Positions 52,152 to 61,825 of a DNA stretch of 64,000 nt are shown here, in pieces (the stretch's first letter is position 1; each line of letters begins with the position of its first letter). The DNA comes from Perlabentimonas sp964490015 (lineage in GTDB: Bacteria > Bacteroidota > Bacteroidia > Bacteroidales > Tenuifilaceae): contig CAZBBA010000014.1 in the NCBI GenBank assembly GCA_964490015.1, forward strand, positions 1-64,000. Reading direction: 5' to 3'. Below the pieces are notes generated by a model. The model saw nothing but the letters and a program-made list of their open reading frames with translations, searched no databases and had not been told where the DNA came from. The position numbers and the translations under genes were made by a program.

Positions 52152-53312
52152 ATGGAAGGAAACAGTTTTTTAAACTTTGTCACGGAACACCTCCTCCAAT
52201 TTTACAGTAATACGGGTTTCTCAAACTTTACTTGGGGACATGGTATTATGATAGTAATTGGGTTGGTGTTTATATACCTAGCCATTACCAAGGAGTGGGA
52301 GCCATTGCTACTAATTCCCATAGGTTTTGGAATTATCGTGGGGAATATCCCCTTTACCGAGGGCTTTGCCATTGGGATTTACGAGGAGGGATCGGTGCTA
52401 AACTACCTTTACTTTGGGGTTAGATATGGGGTTTACCCGCCACTAATCTTCCTGGGCATTGGGGCAATGACCGATTTCTCGGCGCTTATTTCCAACCCAA
52501 AGCTTATCCTAATTGGTGCTGCAGCTCAGTTCGGTATCTTTGGTGCTTACGCCATTGCACTGGCTATGGGCTTTACCGGTGCCGAAGCGGGTGCCATTGG
52601 AATTATTGGTGGCGCCGATGGTCCAACGGCTATCTTTATCAGCTCAAAGCTGGCTCCCCACTTAATGGGAGCAATCGCCATCTCGGCATACTCATACATG
52701 GCTCTGGTTCCGGTTATTCAGCCTCCAATCATGAAACTGTTAACCACCTCGAAGGAGCGCGTGATCCGCATGAAGCCTCCCCGTACCGTTAGCAAACTGG
52801 AAAAGGTTCTTTTCCCAATTATTGGAATGCTGCTCACCACGTTTGTGGTTCCCAGTGGTTTGCCCCTTTTGGGTATGCTTTTCTTTGGAAACCTACTTAA
52901 GGAAAGTGGCGTTACCAAGCGTTTGGCCGAAGCTGCCCGTGGCCCTATTATTGATATTGTAACCATTCTGCTTGGATTAACCGTAGGTGCTTCAACACAG
53001 GCAACTGTATTTTTGAATGCTGACTCGGTTTTAATATTTGGATTGGGTGCCATATCATTCATTATTGCCACCACTGCGGGTATTCTTTTTGTAAAGTTTA
53101 TGAATGTATTCCTTAAAGATGAGAATAAGATCAACCCGCTTATCGGTAACTCGGGCGTTTCGGCAGTGCCCGATAGCGCAAGGGTGTCGCACCATATTGG
53201 TTTGCATTACGATAAAACCAACTACTTGCTTATGCACGCCATGGCGCCAAACGTAGCAGGTGTTATCGGTAGTGCCGTGGCAGCGGGTATACTACTTAGC
53301 TTCTTATACTAA
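52152..53312 (+). CDS. mmdB: Sodium-translocating decarboxylase beta subunit
   Basis: A 386-residue membrane protein with about nine transmembrane segments. It decarboxylates carboxybiotin and exports Na+. It has GIGAMTDFSALISNPKL, GIIGGADGPTAIFISSKLAPHL (the Asp here is the conserved functional residue of the family) and NSGVSAVPDSARVSHHIG. It begins 3 bp after the carrier gene and ends the operon. mmdB and oadB cannot be separated on sequence alone; the neighbouring epimerase gene favours methylmalonyl-CoA. Confidence 0.92.
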   Translation: MEGNSFLNFVTEHLLQFYSNTGFSNFTWGHGIMIVIGLVFIYLAITKEWEPLLLIPIGFGIIVGNIPFTEGFAIGIYEEGSVLNYLYFGVRYGVYPPLIFLGIGAMTDFSALISNPKLILIGAAAQFGIFGAYAIALAMGFTGAEAGAIGIIGGADGPTAIFISSKLAPHLMGAIAISAYSYMALVPVIQPPIMKLLTTSKERVIRMKPPRTVSKLEKVLFPIIGMLLTTFVVPSGLPLLGMLFFGNLLKESGVTKRLAEAARGPIIDIVTILLGLTVGASTQATVFLNADSVLIFGLGAISFIIATTAGILFVKFMNVFLKDENKINPLIGNSGVSAVPDSARVSHHIGLHYDKTNYLLMHAMAPNVAGVIGSAVAAGILLSFLY

Positions 53313-53335
53313 ATTGATAATTTACTTTCTTACAG

Positions 53336-53364
53336 AAAACCGACAGTATTCCTGTCGGTTTTTT
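53336..53364 (+). terminator. Terminator of the decarboxylase operon
   Basis: A perfect 11-bp stem (53336-53346 with 53352-53362) with loop TATTC and T-rich end. Confidence 0.88.
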
Positions 53365-53408
53365 CTATTTTTACACATCACTACGCTATACTAATATTGT
53401 CTGCAAAG

Positions 53409-54050
53409 ATGACACGGAAGGAACGATACGATAAAGTAATTGAATACTTTAAGGCAAATATGCCAGTTGCCGAAACAGAGCTTAACCATACAAATCCGTA
53501 CGAGCTTATTGTGGCCACAATTCTCTCGGCGCAATGCACCGACAAAAGAGTAAATATTATTACCCCCGCTTTCTTTGAACGATTTCCCACTCCCGAAACA
53601 TTGGCTGTAGCCCAGCAGGAAGTAGTTTTTGAGGTGATTAAATCGTGCTCGTACCCCAACAACAAGGCAAAAAACCTTATTGGTATGGCCAAAGAGGTGG
53701 TTGATCGATTTGGCGGTGAGATACCCACCGATCTAAAGCAGCTGCAAACTCTTCCTGGCGTTGGCCGTAAAACAGCCAATGTGGTTGCCTCGGTGGCGTT
53801 TAACACGGCGGCCATTGCTGTAGACACTCATGTTTTTCGGGTAGCTCGTCGCATAGGGTTAAGTTACAACGCCAAAACACCATTGGAAACCGAGAAGCAG
53901 CTAATGCAGCATATCCCCAAGGAGCTATGGGCTGTGGCTCACCATTGGCTAATACTTCACGGCCGATACACCTGCACCGCTCGCAGTCCAAAATGCGTAA
54001 GCTGTGGCATTAGTGAGTACTGCAAAGACTTCGGTAAGCAGCAGAAATAG
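53409..54050 (+). CDS. nth: Endonuclease III
   Basis: A 213-residue base-excision-repair glycosylase/AP lyase for oxidised pyrimidines. The helix-hairpin-helix LPGVGRKTANVV contains the catalytic Lys, and AVDTHVFRVARR contains the catalytic Asp. A [4Fe-4S] cluster motif is at the end: CTARSPKCVSCGISEYC (spacing C-x6-C-x2-C-x5-C). The ATG at 53409 is used; a TTG at 53397 would add four residues. Confidence 0.96.
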   Translation: MTRKERYDKVIEYFKANMPVAETELNHTNPYELIVATILSAQCTDKRVNIITPAFFERFPTPETLAVAQQEVVFEVIKSCSYPNNKAKNLIGMAKEVVDRFGGEIPTDLKQLQTLPGVGRKTANVVASVAFNTAAIAVDTHVFRVARRIGLSYNAKTPLETEKQLMQHIPKELWAVAHHWLILHGRYTCTARSPKCVSCGISEYCKDFGKQQK

Positions 54051-54074
54051 AAAAGGGCGGCCAAGAGCCGCCCT
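54051..54074. terminator. Terminator between nth and the MCP gene
   Basis: Stem AGGGCGGC / GCCGCCCT (54054-54061 with 54067-54074). The T-run is better on the minus strand, so it mainly serves the MCP gene. Confidence 0.6.
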
Positions 54075-54098
54075 AATATTTACTGTTTTCTTTAAAAC

Positions 54099-55844
54099 TT
54101 AGAATTTTTCGTAGCCATCATCATCCTTTGGCGATGGTGTATTTCCTAGGTTAAGAATTATTCCGCCCCCTTTTGTTTTTGGTTGAGGCTGAACGGGTGT
54201 TACCTTTTTTAGCTTGGGTTTCACTTCAACTGCTTGAACTTTGGTTTGCGCTTTGGCCTGAACTTTTGTCTTAGGTGTAGTTTCGGTAATCTTCTTGAAT
54301 GCCAACTTGCGATCTGTTTTGAAGAACCCAATAAGATCCTTCAGCTTTTCGGCCTCGCTATTCATCCTATTTGAACTGGAAACCAGCACATCGGCATTAG
54401 CCGCATTTTGCTGGGTAACGTTGTTCAGCTGCTGTATGGCGTTATTAATCTGCTCGGCTCCATTATTCTGCTCCACACTACCTGCGGTAATCTCCTGAAT
54501 GAGAACAGAAGTCCGCTTAATTTCAGGTATAATCTCGCGAATTAGTTCCACCGACGATTCGGTGTTCATAACGCTCTCCTTAGAGAGCTTTAGAATCTCG
54601 TCGGCCGCGGTTTTGCTATGCTCAGCCAACTTTCGCACCTCAGCAGCCACCACTGCAAATCCCTTACCATGCTCGCCTGCACGTGCCGCCTCAACGGCTG
54701 CATTAAGCGCCAGTAGGTTTGTTTGAAATGCGATATCGTTCACAACGTTAATCCTATCGGAAATCTTTTTGATGGAGATCATGCTCTTCTCCGACTCTCC
54801 GCCTATTCGCTCGATTTCATCGGCAAGCTTATCGGAAATTTTACGGGTATTGTTCGAGTTCTCTGTATTCTGCTGAATATTGGCCACCATCTCCTCCATC
54901 GACGAAGAAACCTCCTCTGCGCTGCTGGCTTGCGTAGATGCACCACCCAAGATTCCCTGTGCAATATTGTTTAGCTCCAAACTTGCAGTGGATATCTCTT
55001 CGGCTCCCTCAACAATAGAGATTACTATACCCTTTAGGCGATTAATCATCTCCCTAAGATCGTAAAGTAGCTTGGCAATCTCGTCGCTTCCAGAAATCTC
55101 GAAATCGGCCTTAAGGTCGCCATCGGCAAGTTTGGCAATGGCATCGGAGGCGGTGCTGATGGAGCGCTTAATTGATGTGGTGATGTAGAACGAGATAACT
55201 ATCCCGAACACAACCACCAGAATACCACCAATGATGATAAATATTCTGAAAAACGCGGTTGACGACTCAATGTCGGCATAAGCAACGGCGGCCTCTTCTT
55301 GCTGATTGGTGATTAGTGCGTTAAGCTGACTTAAAACCTCATTGGTCGTAATCATAATAGACCCTGTGGCATCAACCATTCCCTCCACATCCATGAGGAT
55401 AAGAAAATCGTTGTAGCTGTCGAAATTGCTCAGCTGTGACATCACATGCTTGTGGTCGTTAAAGAGGTTTTGGGTGATTTTTTCATTCAGATCATTGAAG
55501 GTCTGTTTATCTTCATTGCTCCAATTCTCAGCTAGAGGCCTTATCTCTTCTACCAAATTTGGATATAGAGTGTTATGAAACTCTATGAGCCTCTTTTTAT
55601 CTGGGGTATCGGGCAACTTGTCGATGTAAACCCAGTTTTTAATCAGCAACTTCGACTCGGCTATTAGGTTCTGAAGTTCAATCAACTCATTTACCGAAGG
55701 GGTATTTTGTTCCGAAAGTCTTCGGTTAATGGTGTCGTTTTGCGTTAAAATGGTAAATGTTACAATTGACGATATGATGAACAACCCAATAACAAGCCCA
55801 AACCCGATTAAAAGTTTTTTTGAAAGGGAAAATTTTACTTCCAT
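54099..55844 (-). CDS. Methyl-accepting chemotaxis protein
   Basis: A 581-residue membrane receptor. TM1 is at about residues 10-31, a helical periplasmic sensor at about 32-200, TM2 at about 203-226, and a HAMP domain near 228-280. The signalling coiled coil spans about 290-520 with the hairpin tip block INVVNDIAFQTNLLALNAAVEAARAGEHGKGFAVVAAEVRKLAE. A Pro/Lys/Gln-rich tail of about 55 residues ends KDDDGYEKF. It signals to CheA/CheW, neither of which is in the window. It lies 29 bp after the YfiR-like gene and probably shares its transcript. Confidence 0.94.
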   Translation of the reverse strand: MEVKFSLSKKLLIGFGLVIGLFIISSIVTFTILTQNDTINRRLSEQNTPSVNELIELQNLIAESKLLIKNWVYIDKLPDTPDKKRLIEFHNTLYPNLVEEIRPLAENWSNEDKQTFNDLNEKITQNLFNDHKHVMSQLSNFDSYNDFLILMDVEGMVDATGSIMITTNEVLSQLNALITNQQEEAAVAYADIESSTAFFRIFIIIGGILVVVFGIVISFYITTSIKRSISTASDAIAKLADGDLKADFEISGSDEIAKLLYDLREMINRLKGIVISIVEGAEEISTASLELNNIAQGILGGASTQASSAEEVSSSMEEMVANIQQNTENSNNTRKISDKLADEIERIGGESEKSMISIKKISDRINVVNDIAFQTNLLALNAAVEAARAGEHGKGFAVVAAEVRKLAEHSKTAADEILKLSKESVMNTESSVELIREIIPEIKRTSVLIQEITAGSVEQNNGAEQINNAIQQLNNVTQQNAANADVLVSSSNRMNSEAEKLKDLIGFFKTDRKLAFKKITETTPKTKVQAKAQTKVQAVEVKPKLKKVTPVQPQPKTKGGGIILNLGNTPSPKDDDGYEKF

Positions 55845-55873
55845 GCTTGTAAGTGTGTTTTTAGGTGTATGGC

Positions 55874-56407
55874 CTAGTATACGTTGGTGGCCAGATTGTA
55901 GAGCTGATCGTTCACATTAAACGATTTTTCTCTCATGTAACCCCTGTTTATTTCAAATTCCAATTTTCCTACCCTGGTATTATAAAAAAGGCTAACCCCG
56001 GCACCAGCGCCCCGGCGTGCTGATCCAAACTTGTCGCTCACAATAAGCGTGCAGGTTCCGGTGTTCGCAGCAGCTATCTGGTCTATGTTGCTGAATTGAG
56101 CTTCGGAGACAAACAGTATATTGGCTTTTGAGATATCAGCAATTGTAGGAAATGATTTTACCTCAATTTGCTGAGCGCCCACTCTCCTTACCTGTAGGGC
56201 TAGCAGTTCTGCTAGTATAGCCGGTTCATTACCAACAACCCCAATGATAAAATTTCCATTTTTCCCCTCGGGGCACCACTCAACCAGGCGAGTTAGCTGA
56301 TAAATGAAAGCCGTTTGGAGCTTCTCCTTTTGAGCGCTAGCATTGATACTAACTAGAAGCGCAAACACTAAAACCATTGGCTTAAAGAATCTTGTTATGG
56401 TTCTCAT
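55874..56407 (-). CDS. YfiR-like (DUF4154) periplasmic protein
   Basis: A 177-residue protein with a signal peptide ending ASAQ. It follows the YfiR/DUF4154 pattern: AFIYQLTRLVEWCPEGKNGNFIIGVVG, a central ANILFVSEAQ, then GTCTLIVSDKFG and the C-terminal block LEFEINRGYMREKSFNVNDQLYNLA. In Pseudomonas, YfiR is a periplasmic repressor of a diguanylate cyclase. DUF4154 genes often neighbour a TonB-dependent receptor and a membrane sensor. Here the sensor is an MCP. The start at 56407 gives the better signal peptide; 56416 is also in frame. Confidence 0.82.
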   Translation of the reverse strand: MRTITRFFKPMVLVFALLVSINASAQKEKLQTAFIYQLTRLVEWCPEGKNGNFIIGVVGNEPAILAELLALQVRRVGAQQIEVKSFPTIADISKANILFVSEAQFSNIDQIAAANTGTCTLIVSDKFGSARRGAGAGVSLFYNTRVGKLEFEINRGYMREKSFNVNDQLYNLATNVY

Positions 56408-56416
56408 ATTAAACAT

Positions 56417-56680
56417 TTTAAATTTTAAAATTGATTGACCAACGAAAAAAAATTACCAACTTATCTGCTGATAAACAAATCAACTTGTTTGTTAATACGC
56501 AATTAGTTAGCAAAGGTTCATATACATAACACTAAAAAAGCCACAAGGGTTTCATAATGCAAGGTGATTTGCATCACCAGACACAGTATAATAGGCAGTT
56601 AGGATTAATTCTATCAATAAAAAAAACATCATTGCTCATAAATATTGTAGAGTCTATCCCACCCTACAAGCGATTCTGTA
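56417..56680. other. 264-bp spacer between receptor and YfiR-like genes
   Basis: A/T-rich with no gene. An inverted repeat AACAAA / TTTGTT at about 56475-56494 lies upstream of the YfiR-like gene and could be an operator. No TAnnTTTG element was found on the minus strand. Confidence 0.4.
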
Positions 56681-58888
56681 CTAAAACGCAAAGGAAATCC
56701 CCCCATATACTTTTAGCAGCGCTTGAGGCGCTCGAGGCTGAATCCAAATCGACTCACCATAAGGAGCCGATCCCCAGTGTTTAGTGTTTAATACATTATC
56801 TACGCTTAAGTGGGTTTTTACTTTCTCGTTAATACTATACCCCACATTGGCATAAACAATAAACGCTCCCGGAATGTTCTCGTTAAAGCTATAATGGCTG
56901 TTGAAAGGACTTGTCCAAATGCTGCTGTAGTAACGCCCCGATATGCTGCCAAAAAACTTGCTGTTGGTGTAGGTAATATTAGCATTTAACTTATGCTGCG
57001 ATACTTTTGCCAATTTCGACTCTGTTTCCTTGTCCTCACCATCGGTAATGCTGTAACCCACCGATGCTAGAACATTGCCTATCCTATAGTTCACATCTAC
57101 CTCTATGCCTTGGCTAACAATTTCACCCAGATTATCGTTAATTTCCACAAATCCGCTCCCGGTAGATTCGCCAATTGTTAATCGTACAGGATTATAGTAT
57201 GGATATCCGCCCTCCTGCGCTGGGGCGCCCACTGGACGAATTATATCCTTCATGTTATTTCTGTAAATGCTTGTTCTTACAGAGAGCTGGCGCGTGGCAT
57301 AGAATATTCCGCTTACTTCGGCCGACTGCAGTCTCTCTGGTTTAATGCTTAAATTAGGTATATGCATAGCGTATGGATTGGCCCAATTCTCCCAACGATA
57401 GTAGTTAGATGGAGCAATGTATGCCGTTCCTGCAAGGGCTTTTAAAGTTAGCCTACTTGTTGCCTTATAAACAATCCCTAACCGTGGATTAAATGTTTCC
57501 TTGTATATACTATTGTAATCAAATCGCCCGCCAAGGGTAACCGCTAATTTCTCTATAGGTTTATACTCAGCCTGTACGAATGAGCCCAAATTACTGTAAT
57601 TTCTCTCCCCAAAAATGGCATCGGTTAAACCTAGCAGACCAAATGTATAACCATTCCCATCAACAAAAAAAGTCAAGTCATCTTGAAGTCCAGCATCAAG
57701 CCTATAGGGATTCTCTAGATTTTGAGTTTTGGGAAACGAAATCACGCGATCGAATGATATACCTGCGATCATGTTAAGCACACTGCTAAGTGTCCAGTCG
57801 AGCTTAATGTTGCCCTGAACATATCCGGAGTAACCATACTTATATCCGGGCACACCTAGGTCGAGAGTTCCATCATTGTTGGAGTCAATAGCGATAAAAA
57901 AGTTTGAGGCTGGGTTTATGCTATAATCGCCAAATGTTACGGTTGCATCTAAATTAATTTTATCGGACTGATATGTATGGTAATTAAAGTACATATGCCT
58001 AATATCCTGACCCCATACATTGTTGCGAACGTAAGCATAGTTGGTTGGAATACACGAAGGGGCATTAGATTCGAGTTGATGCTGCCAATCGAAGCCCAAG
58101 GAAAATTTATGGTATCGGATTTTCCCAAGAATATTCCAATTCTTAATGGGATAAACCTTATCAAGCGCACCCAATTCCCCAGAATAATTATTTACAGGCC
58201 CATAATCTATAGCATCGGTGTAATGCTCGTGCAGCCTAAAATCCTGACCATTATATAACCTGCCCGACAAAAGTACGTCGATATTATCACCCATTTTTTT
58301 CCCAAATGTGAGGTGCGAAACAACTGCATTTGTTGATACATATCCAAATGATCCGGCAACCCCATCAACATCAGCACCATCTTTTGTAATAAGATTAATT
58401 ACCCCTGCGTAAGCGTCGGCACCGTACAAGGCCGATGAAGGGCCATAAAGAATTTCTACCCGTTTGTAGATATGTAACGGTAAGTTGTGACCAAAAATGA
58501 AGCGTTCGCCCGTAATTGGATTCTGTCTCTGGCCATCCTGCAATACAAGTATTTTCTGATTCCCTTCAACTCCACGCATCGACACCAAGGTTTTCACCTC
58601 GCCTTGCACATCGTACGAAACATCAACGCCAACTAGGGCTCTAAATAAGTCTTTAAGATCGCGCCAGCCAAACTGCTCTATTTGCTCCGAGGAGTAGCTA
58701 ATTACCGTTGCTGGGGCATCCGATATTCTCTGAGCACGTTTAGATGCTGTGGTTACTTCAATGTTTAACAAATCCTCCAGGGTTAAACTCAATAACTCTG
58801 CTCGTGATATTTCCTGCGCCGAAATCTTTAGTGATATCGCAGTCAGAAGGACTATTCCAGCAGGCTTTAAAATTGCAAATAATCTCAT
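56681..58888 (-). CDS. TonB-dependent outer-membrane receptor
   Basis: A 735-residue receptor starting at Met 58888 (MRLFAILKPAG) with a signal peptide ending KISAQ. The plug begins with LTLEDLLNIEVTTASKRAQRISDAPATVISYSSEQI, a variant seen in receptors that accompany DUF4154 proteins. Typical plug blocks SMRGVEGNQKILVLQDGQ and YGPSSALYGADAYAGVINLIT follow, then a barrel ending GGISFAF. No carboxypeptidase-regulatory domain is present, so it is not SusC type. It lies upstream of the YfiR-like and MCP genes on the same strand. The ligand is unknown. Confidence 0.93.
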   Translation of the reverse strand: MRLFAILKPAGIVLLTAISLKISAQEISRAELLSLTLEDLLNIEVTTASKRAQRISDAPATVISYSSEQIEQFGWRDLKDLFRALVGVDVSYDVQGEVKTLVSMRGVEGNQKILVLQDGQRQNPITGERFIFGHNLPLHIYKRVEILYGPSSALYGADAYAGVINLITKDGADVDGVAGSFGYVSTNAVVSHLTFGKKMGDNIDVLLSGRLYNGQDFRLHEHYTDAIDYGPVNNYSGELGALDKVYPIKNWNILGKIRYHKFSLGFDWQHQLESNAPSCIPTNYAYVRNNVWGQDIRHMYFNYHTYQSDKINLDATVTFGDYSINPASNFFIAIDSNNDGTLDLGVPGYKYGYSGYVQGNIKLDWTLSSVLNMIAGISFDRVISFPKTQNLENPYRLDAGLQDDLTFFVDGNGYTFGLLGLTDAIFGERNYSNLGSFVQAEYKPIEKLAVTLGGRFDYNSIYKETFNPRLGIVYKATSRLTLKALAGTAYIAPSNYYRWENWANPYAMHIPNLSIKPERLQSAEVSGIFYATRQLSVRTSIYRNNMKDIIRPVGAPAQEGGYPYYNPVRLTIGESTGSGFVEINDNLGEIVSQGIEVDVNYRIGNVLASVGYSITDGEDKETESKLAKVSQHKLNANITYTNSKFFGSISGRYYSSIWTSPFNSHYSFNENIPGAFIVYANVGYSINEKVKTHLSVDNVLNTKHWGSAPYGESIWIQPRAPQALLKVYGGISFAF

Positions 58889-58900
58889 TACATCTACCAT

Positions 58901-59288
58901 GTTGTTTTACAATAGTCTATAAAAACAAACAATCGAATAGATCTCCAATAAAAACAACTAGTCTCAACGGTGATATGGGTCAACAAAAACTCATTTGGCA
59001 TGATATTGACCATCATTTACAAGAACAAAATAATCATATTAGGGGACTAAACAAAGACAATCCAAAAATGCACAAATAGTTCTCTACCACTTTTAGTACT
59101 ACAAAGTTTTCAAGTAAATAATAATACTCATAATAGCAATTACACCTTTATGATACACCTAGGGATCTAAATGGTTAATTGTCCTATAAATCTGATTCAC
59201 TTAAGAGCTAAATTTTTCGATAAGGAATAGTTATCTTTGCAACTTATAAAACGAGACCAAACCATTCATAATCTTTCACTATTATAGA
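58901..59288. other. 388-bp divergent intergenic region, receptor / cysS
   Basis: No gene was found. GGTCAA (58978-58983) and TTGACC (59006-59011) form a spaced inverted repeat near the receptor start, and GATAT occurs beside each half, so it may be a regulator site. A cysS promoter octamer is at 59232-59239. Confidence 0.45.
59232..59239 (+). promoter_or_regulatory. Candidate -7 element for cysS
   Basis: TATCTTTG followed by C, 49 bp before the ATG. No -33 TTG at 19-20 bp. Confidence 0.5.
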
Positions 59289-60752
59289 ATGAATCTATCT
59301 ATATACAATACCCTCACGCGCAAGAAGGAGGTTTTTGAGCCCGTTAACGCTCCAAACGTTGGCCTTTACGTTTGTGGCCCCACAGTGTACGGCGATCCTC
59401 ACTTGGGTCATGCTCGTCCAGCCATAACTTTCGATCTCCTATTCCGATTTCTAAAGCATTTGGGATACAAGGTAAGGTATGTTCGAAACATTACCGATGT
59501 GGGACATTTGGAAAACGATGCCGATGAAGGCGAGGATAAAATTGCAAAAAAGGCACGTCTCGATCAGCTTGAGCCCATGGAAATTGTACAGCATTACACG
59601 CTTCGTTACCACGATGCCATGAAAATGCTTAACGTGCTTCCTCCAAGCATTGAGCCACGGGCAAGCGGGCATATTATTGAGCAAATTGAGCTCGTAAAGA
59701 AAATTTTAGACAATGGATTTGCCTACGAGAGCAATGGTTCAATCTACTTCGATGTTGAAACCTACCATAAGAAACATAGCTACGGCAAGTTGTCGGGTCG
59801 TGTACTTGAGGATATGGTATCGAACACCCGCGACCTCGATGGGCAGGACGAGAAGCGCAACAGCGTTGATTTTGCCCTGTGGAAAAAGGCCAACCCTGAG
59901 CATATCATGCGATGGCCCTCGCCCTGGAGCGTAGGTTTTCCGGGCTGGCATCTGGAGTGCTCGGCCATGAGCACCAAGTACCTTGGAGAACCATTCGATA
60001 TACATGGTGGTGGAATGGATTTGCTGTTCCCTCATCACGAGTGCGAGATTGCCCAAAGCGTTGCCGCAAACGGTAAAGAAGCCGTTCGATACTGGATGCA
60101 CAACAATATGATTACCATCAACGGACAGAAGATGGGCAAGTCGCTGGGCAATTTTATTACCCTTGAGGAGCTTTTTACCGGAGGTCATAAAATGCTCGAA
60201 CAGGTCTACAGCCCAATGACCATAAGGTTTTTCATTCTTCAGGCACACTACCGTTCCACCCTCGATTTCTCCAACGACGCGCTGCAAGCAGCCGAGAAAG
60301 GACTTAGCCGCTTGATGGCTGCTAGTAGAATGCTGGGGAAAATCAAACCCTCAGCCACCTCATCGGTTGATGTGAACGACTTGCCGACCCGGGCATTCAA
60401 CGCCTTGTGCGATGACATAAACAGCCCTATAGCTGTGGCTACTCTATTCGATTGGGTTCGCATAATCAACTCATTTGCCGAGGGTAAGGAGCAGATTTCA
60501 CAAAGCGATTTAGGTACGCTTAAATCAACCTTTAATATTCTTGTCTTCGATATACTAGGCTTGGTAGATGAGCAAAACGAGGGGTCGAGGCACGCTGAAC
60601 TTACAGGAAAACTAATTGAGATGCTCCTGAATATGCGCCTGCAAGCAAAAGCCAATAAGGATTTTGCGATATCGGATAGGATAAGGGACGAACTAGCAAA
60701 ACTTGGGGTAACTGTGCGCGACCGGAAAGATGGTTTCGACTGGGAGATTTAG
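59289..60752 (+). CDS. cysS: Cysteinyl-tRNA synthetase
   Basis: A 487-residue class I synthetase. The HIGH-type motif is in CGPTVYGDPHLGHARP. Zinc ligands are in CGPT, WHLECSAM and the HHECE region. KMSKS appears as KMGKSLGNFI. The C-terminal anticodon-binding part ends LGVTVRDRKDGFDWEI, which is typical of the family. It is monocistronic and converges on ldcA with 14 bp between stops. Confidence 0.97.
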   Translation: MNLSIYNTLTRKKEVFEPVNAPNVGLYVCGPTVYGDPHLGHARPAITFDLLFRFLKHLGYKVRYVRNITDVGHLENDADEGEDKIAKKARLDQLEPMEIVQHYTLRYHDAMKMLNVLPPSIEPRASGHIIEQIELVKKILDNGFAYESNGSIYFDVETYHKKHSYGKLSGRVLEDMVSNTRDLDGQDEKRNSVDFALWKKANPEHIMRWPSPWSVGFPGWHLECSAMSTKYLGEPFDIHGGGMDLLFPHHECEIAQSVAANGKEAVRYWMHNNMITINGQKMGKSLGNFITLEELFTGGHKMLEQVYSPMTIRFFILQAHYRSTLDFSNDALQAAEKGLSRLMAASRMLGKIKPSATSSVDVNDLPTRAFNALCDDINSPIAVATLFDWVRIINSFAEGKEQISQSDLGTLKSTFNILVFDILGLVDEQNEGSRHAELTGKLIEMLLNMRLQAKANKDFAISDRIRDELAKLGVTVRDRKDGFDWEI

Positions 60753-60766
60753 CTTCGGTTTATCCT

Positions 60767-61696
60767 CTAAATTTTACAAACAGCTGGCTCAAAGACTAAA
60801 CTACAAGCGTTTTCCTCTACCTTTAGGGTTGCCGAGCGTCCCATAATCAGGGCAAGGTTCTCGTCCTGATGACCGGCTGGAAATCCAAAGCAAACAGGGT
60901 AGTTATAGTCGGCAACGGCCAAACGGATAATCTCGAGGGCATCTTTCCCGTAGGGTATGGCGTTGTCGCTCATGTTTGTCATCCCGCCAACCACTAAACC
61001 TGCAAGATTGCTCAACTTACCGCTACGCTTGAGGTTCATCATCATTCGGTCGATATGGTAAAGGTACTCATCCAAATCCTCAAGGAATAGGATTTTCCCA
61101 TCGGTGTTGATATCAGCATCGGTTGCAGCTATGCTGTAAAGAACTGATAGATTCCCCCCACACAGTTCACCCCTTGCAATACCAGGGCGGTTTAGCTGAT
61201 GCGTTACAAAGCAGTATTCTGGGCTTTCGCCAAAAAGTACCCGTCGAAGGCTTTCGGTTGATATATTACCCATTCCTGTTATAGGGAAGTTAATGGGCAT
61301 AATGCCATGGATTGTCTCCATTTTGTACCACGAATTTAGGATGCTATGGAGTACTGTTATATCGCTATAACCTACAACCCACTTGGGCTCACGCTGTAAA
61401 TCTCTAAGGTTAATGTAATCTAAAAGTTTGATTGTTCCGTATCCGCCTCGGGCACAAATAATGGCTTTAATATCGGGGTTTTTAATCATTTGCTGAAAGT
61501 CGTGCCCACGCTGCTTATCGGTACCTGAAAACTGGTGGTAATCGCCAAACAGATGCTCACCTAGCACAACACGTAACCCCCAGCTTTGGAATTGGGCAAG
61601 GGCCGGTTGAACCTCCTCCCAGGTAATCCTTCGCGCAGGAGCTATTATGCCCACTGCATCGCCGGCTTTAAGAATTGGAGGAGAGATAAGTTCCAT
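60767..61696 (-). CDS. ldcA: LD-carboxypeptidase (S66, muramoyltetrapeptide carboxypeptidase)
   Basis: A 309-residue peptidase that removes the terminal D-Ala from muropeptide tetrapeptides during wall recycling. The family blocks are GDAVGIIAPAR, ICARGGYGT, VVGYSDITVLH (nucleophile Ser), GELCGGNLSVL, FLEDLDEYLYHIDRMM (catalytic Glu) and GFPAGHQDEN (catalytic His). It has no signal peptide, consistent with the cytoplasmic family. Confidence 0.95.
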   Translation of the reverse strand: MELISPPILKAGDAVGIIAPARRITWEEVQPALAQFQSWGLRVVLGEHLFGDYHQFSGTDKQRGHDFQQMIKNPDIKAIICARGGYGTIKLLDYINLRDLQREPKWVVGYSDITVLHSILNSWYKMETIHGIMPINFPITGMGNISTESLRRVLFGESPEYCFVTHQLNRPGIARGELCGGNLSVLYSIAATDADINTDGKILFLEDLDEYLYHIDRMMMNLKRSGKLSNLAGLVVGGMTNMSDNAIPYGKDALEIIRLAVADYNYPVCFGFPAGHQDENLALIMGRSATLKVEENACSLVFEPAVCKI

Positions 61697-61726
61697 TGTC
61701 GATTTTGTAAAATGTTAGTACATTTG
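61696..61726 (+). promoter_or_regulatory. Candidate promoter of metG
   Basis: TTG (61696-61698), 20-bp spacer, then TACATTTG at 61719-61726 followed by C. It overlaps the start codon of the divergent ldcA. Confidence 0.6.
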
Positions 61727-61825
61727 CACAAGGAATCAATTGCAAATCCAATAATAAATATAGCAACTTTTGGCAAAAAGCCCATTACAGGGCTTGTTTT
61801 TTTGAATAATTTAAATATTTCAGCA

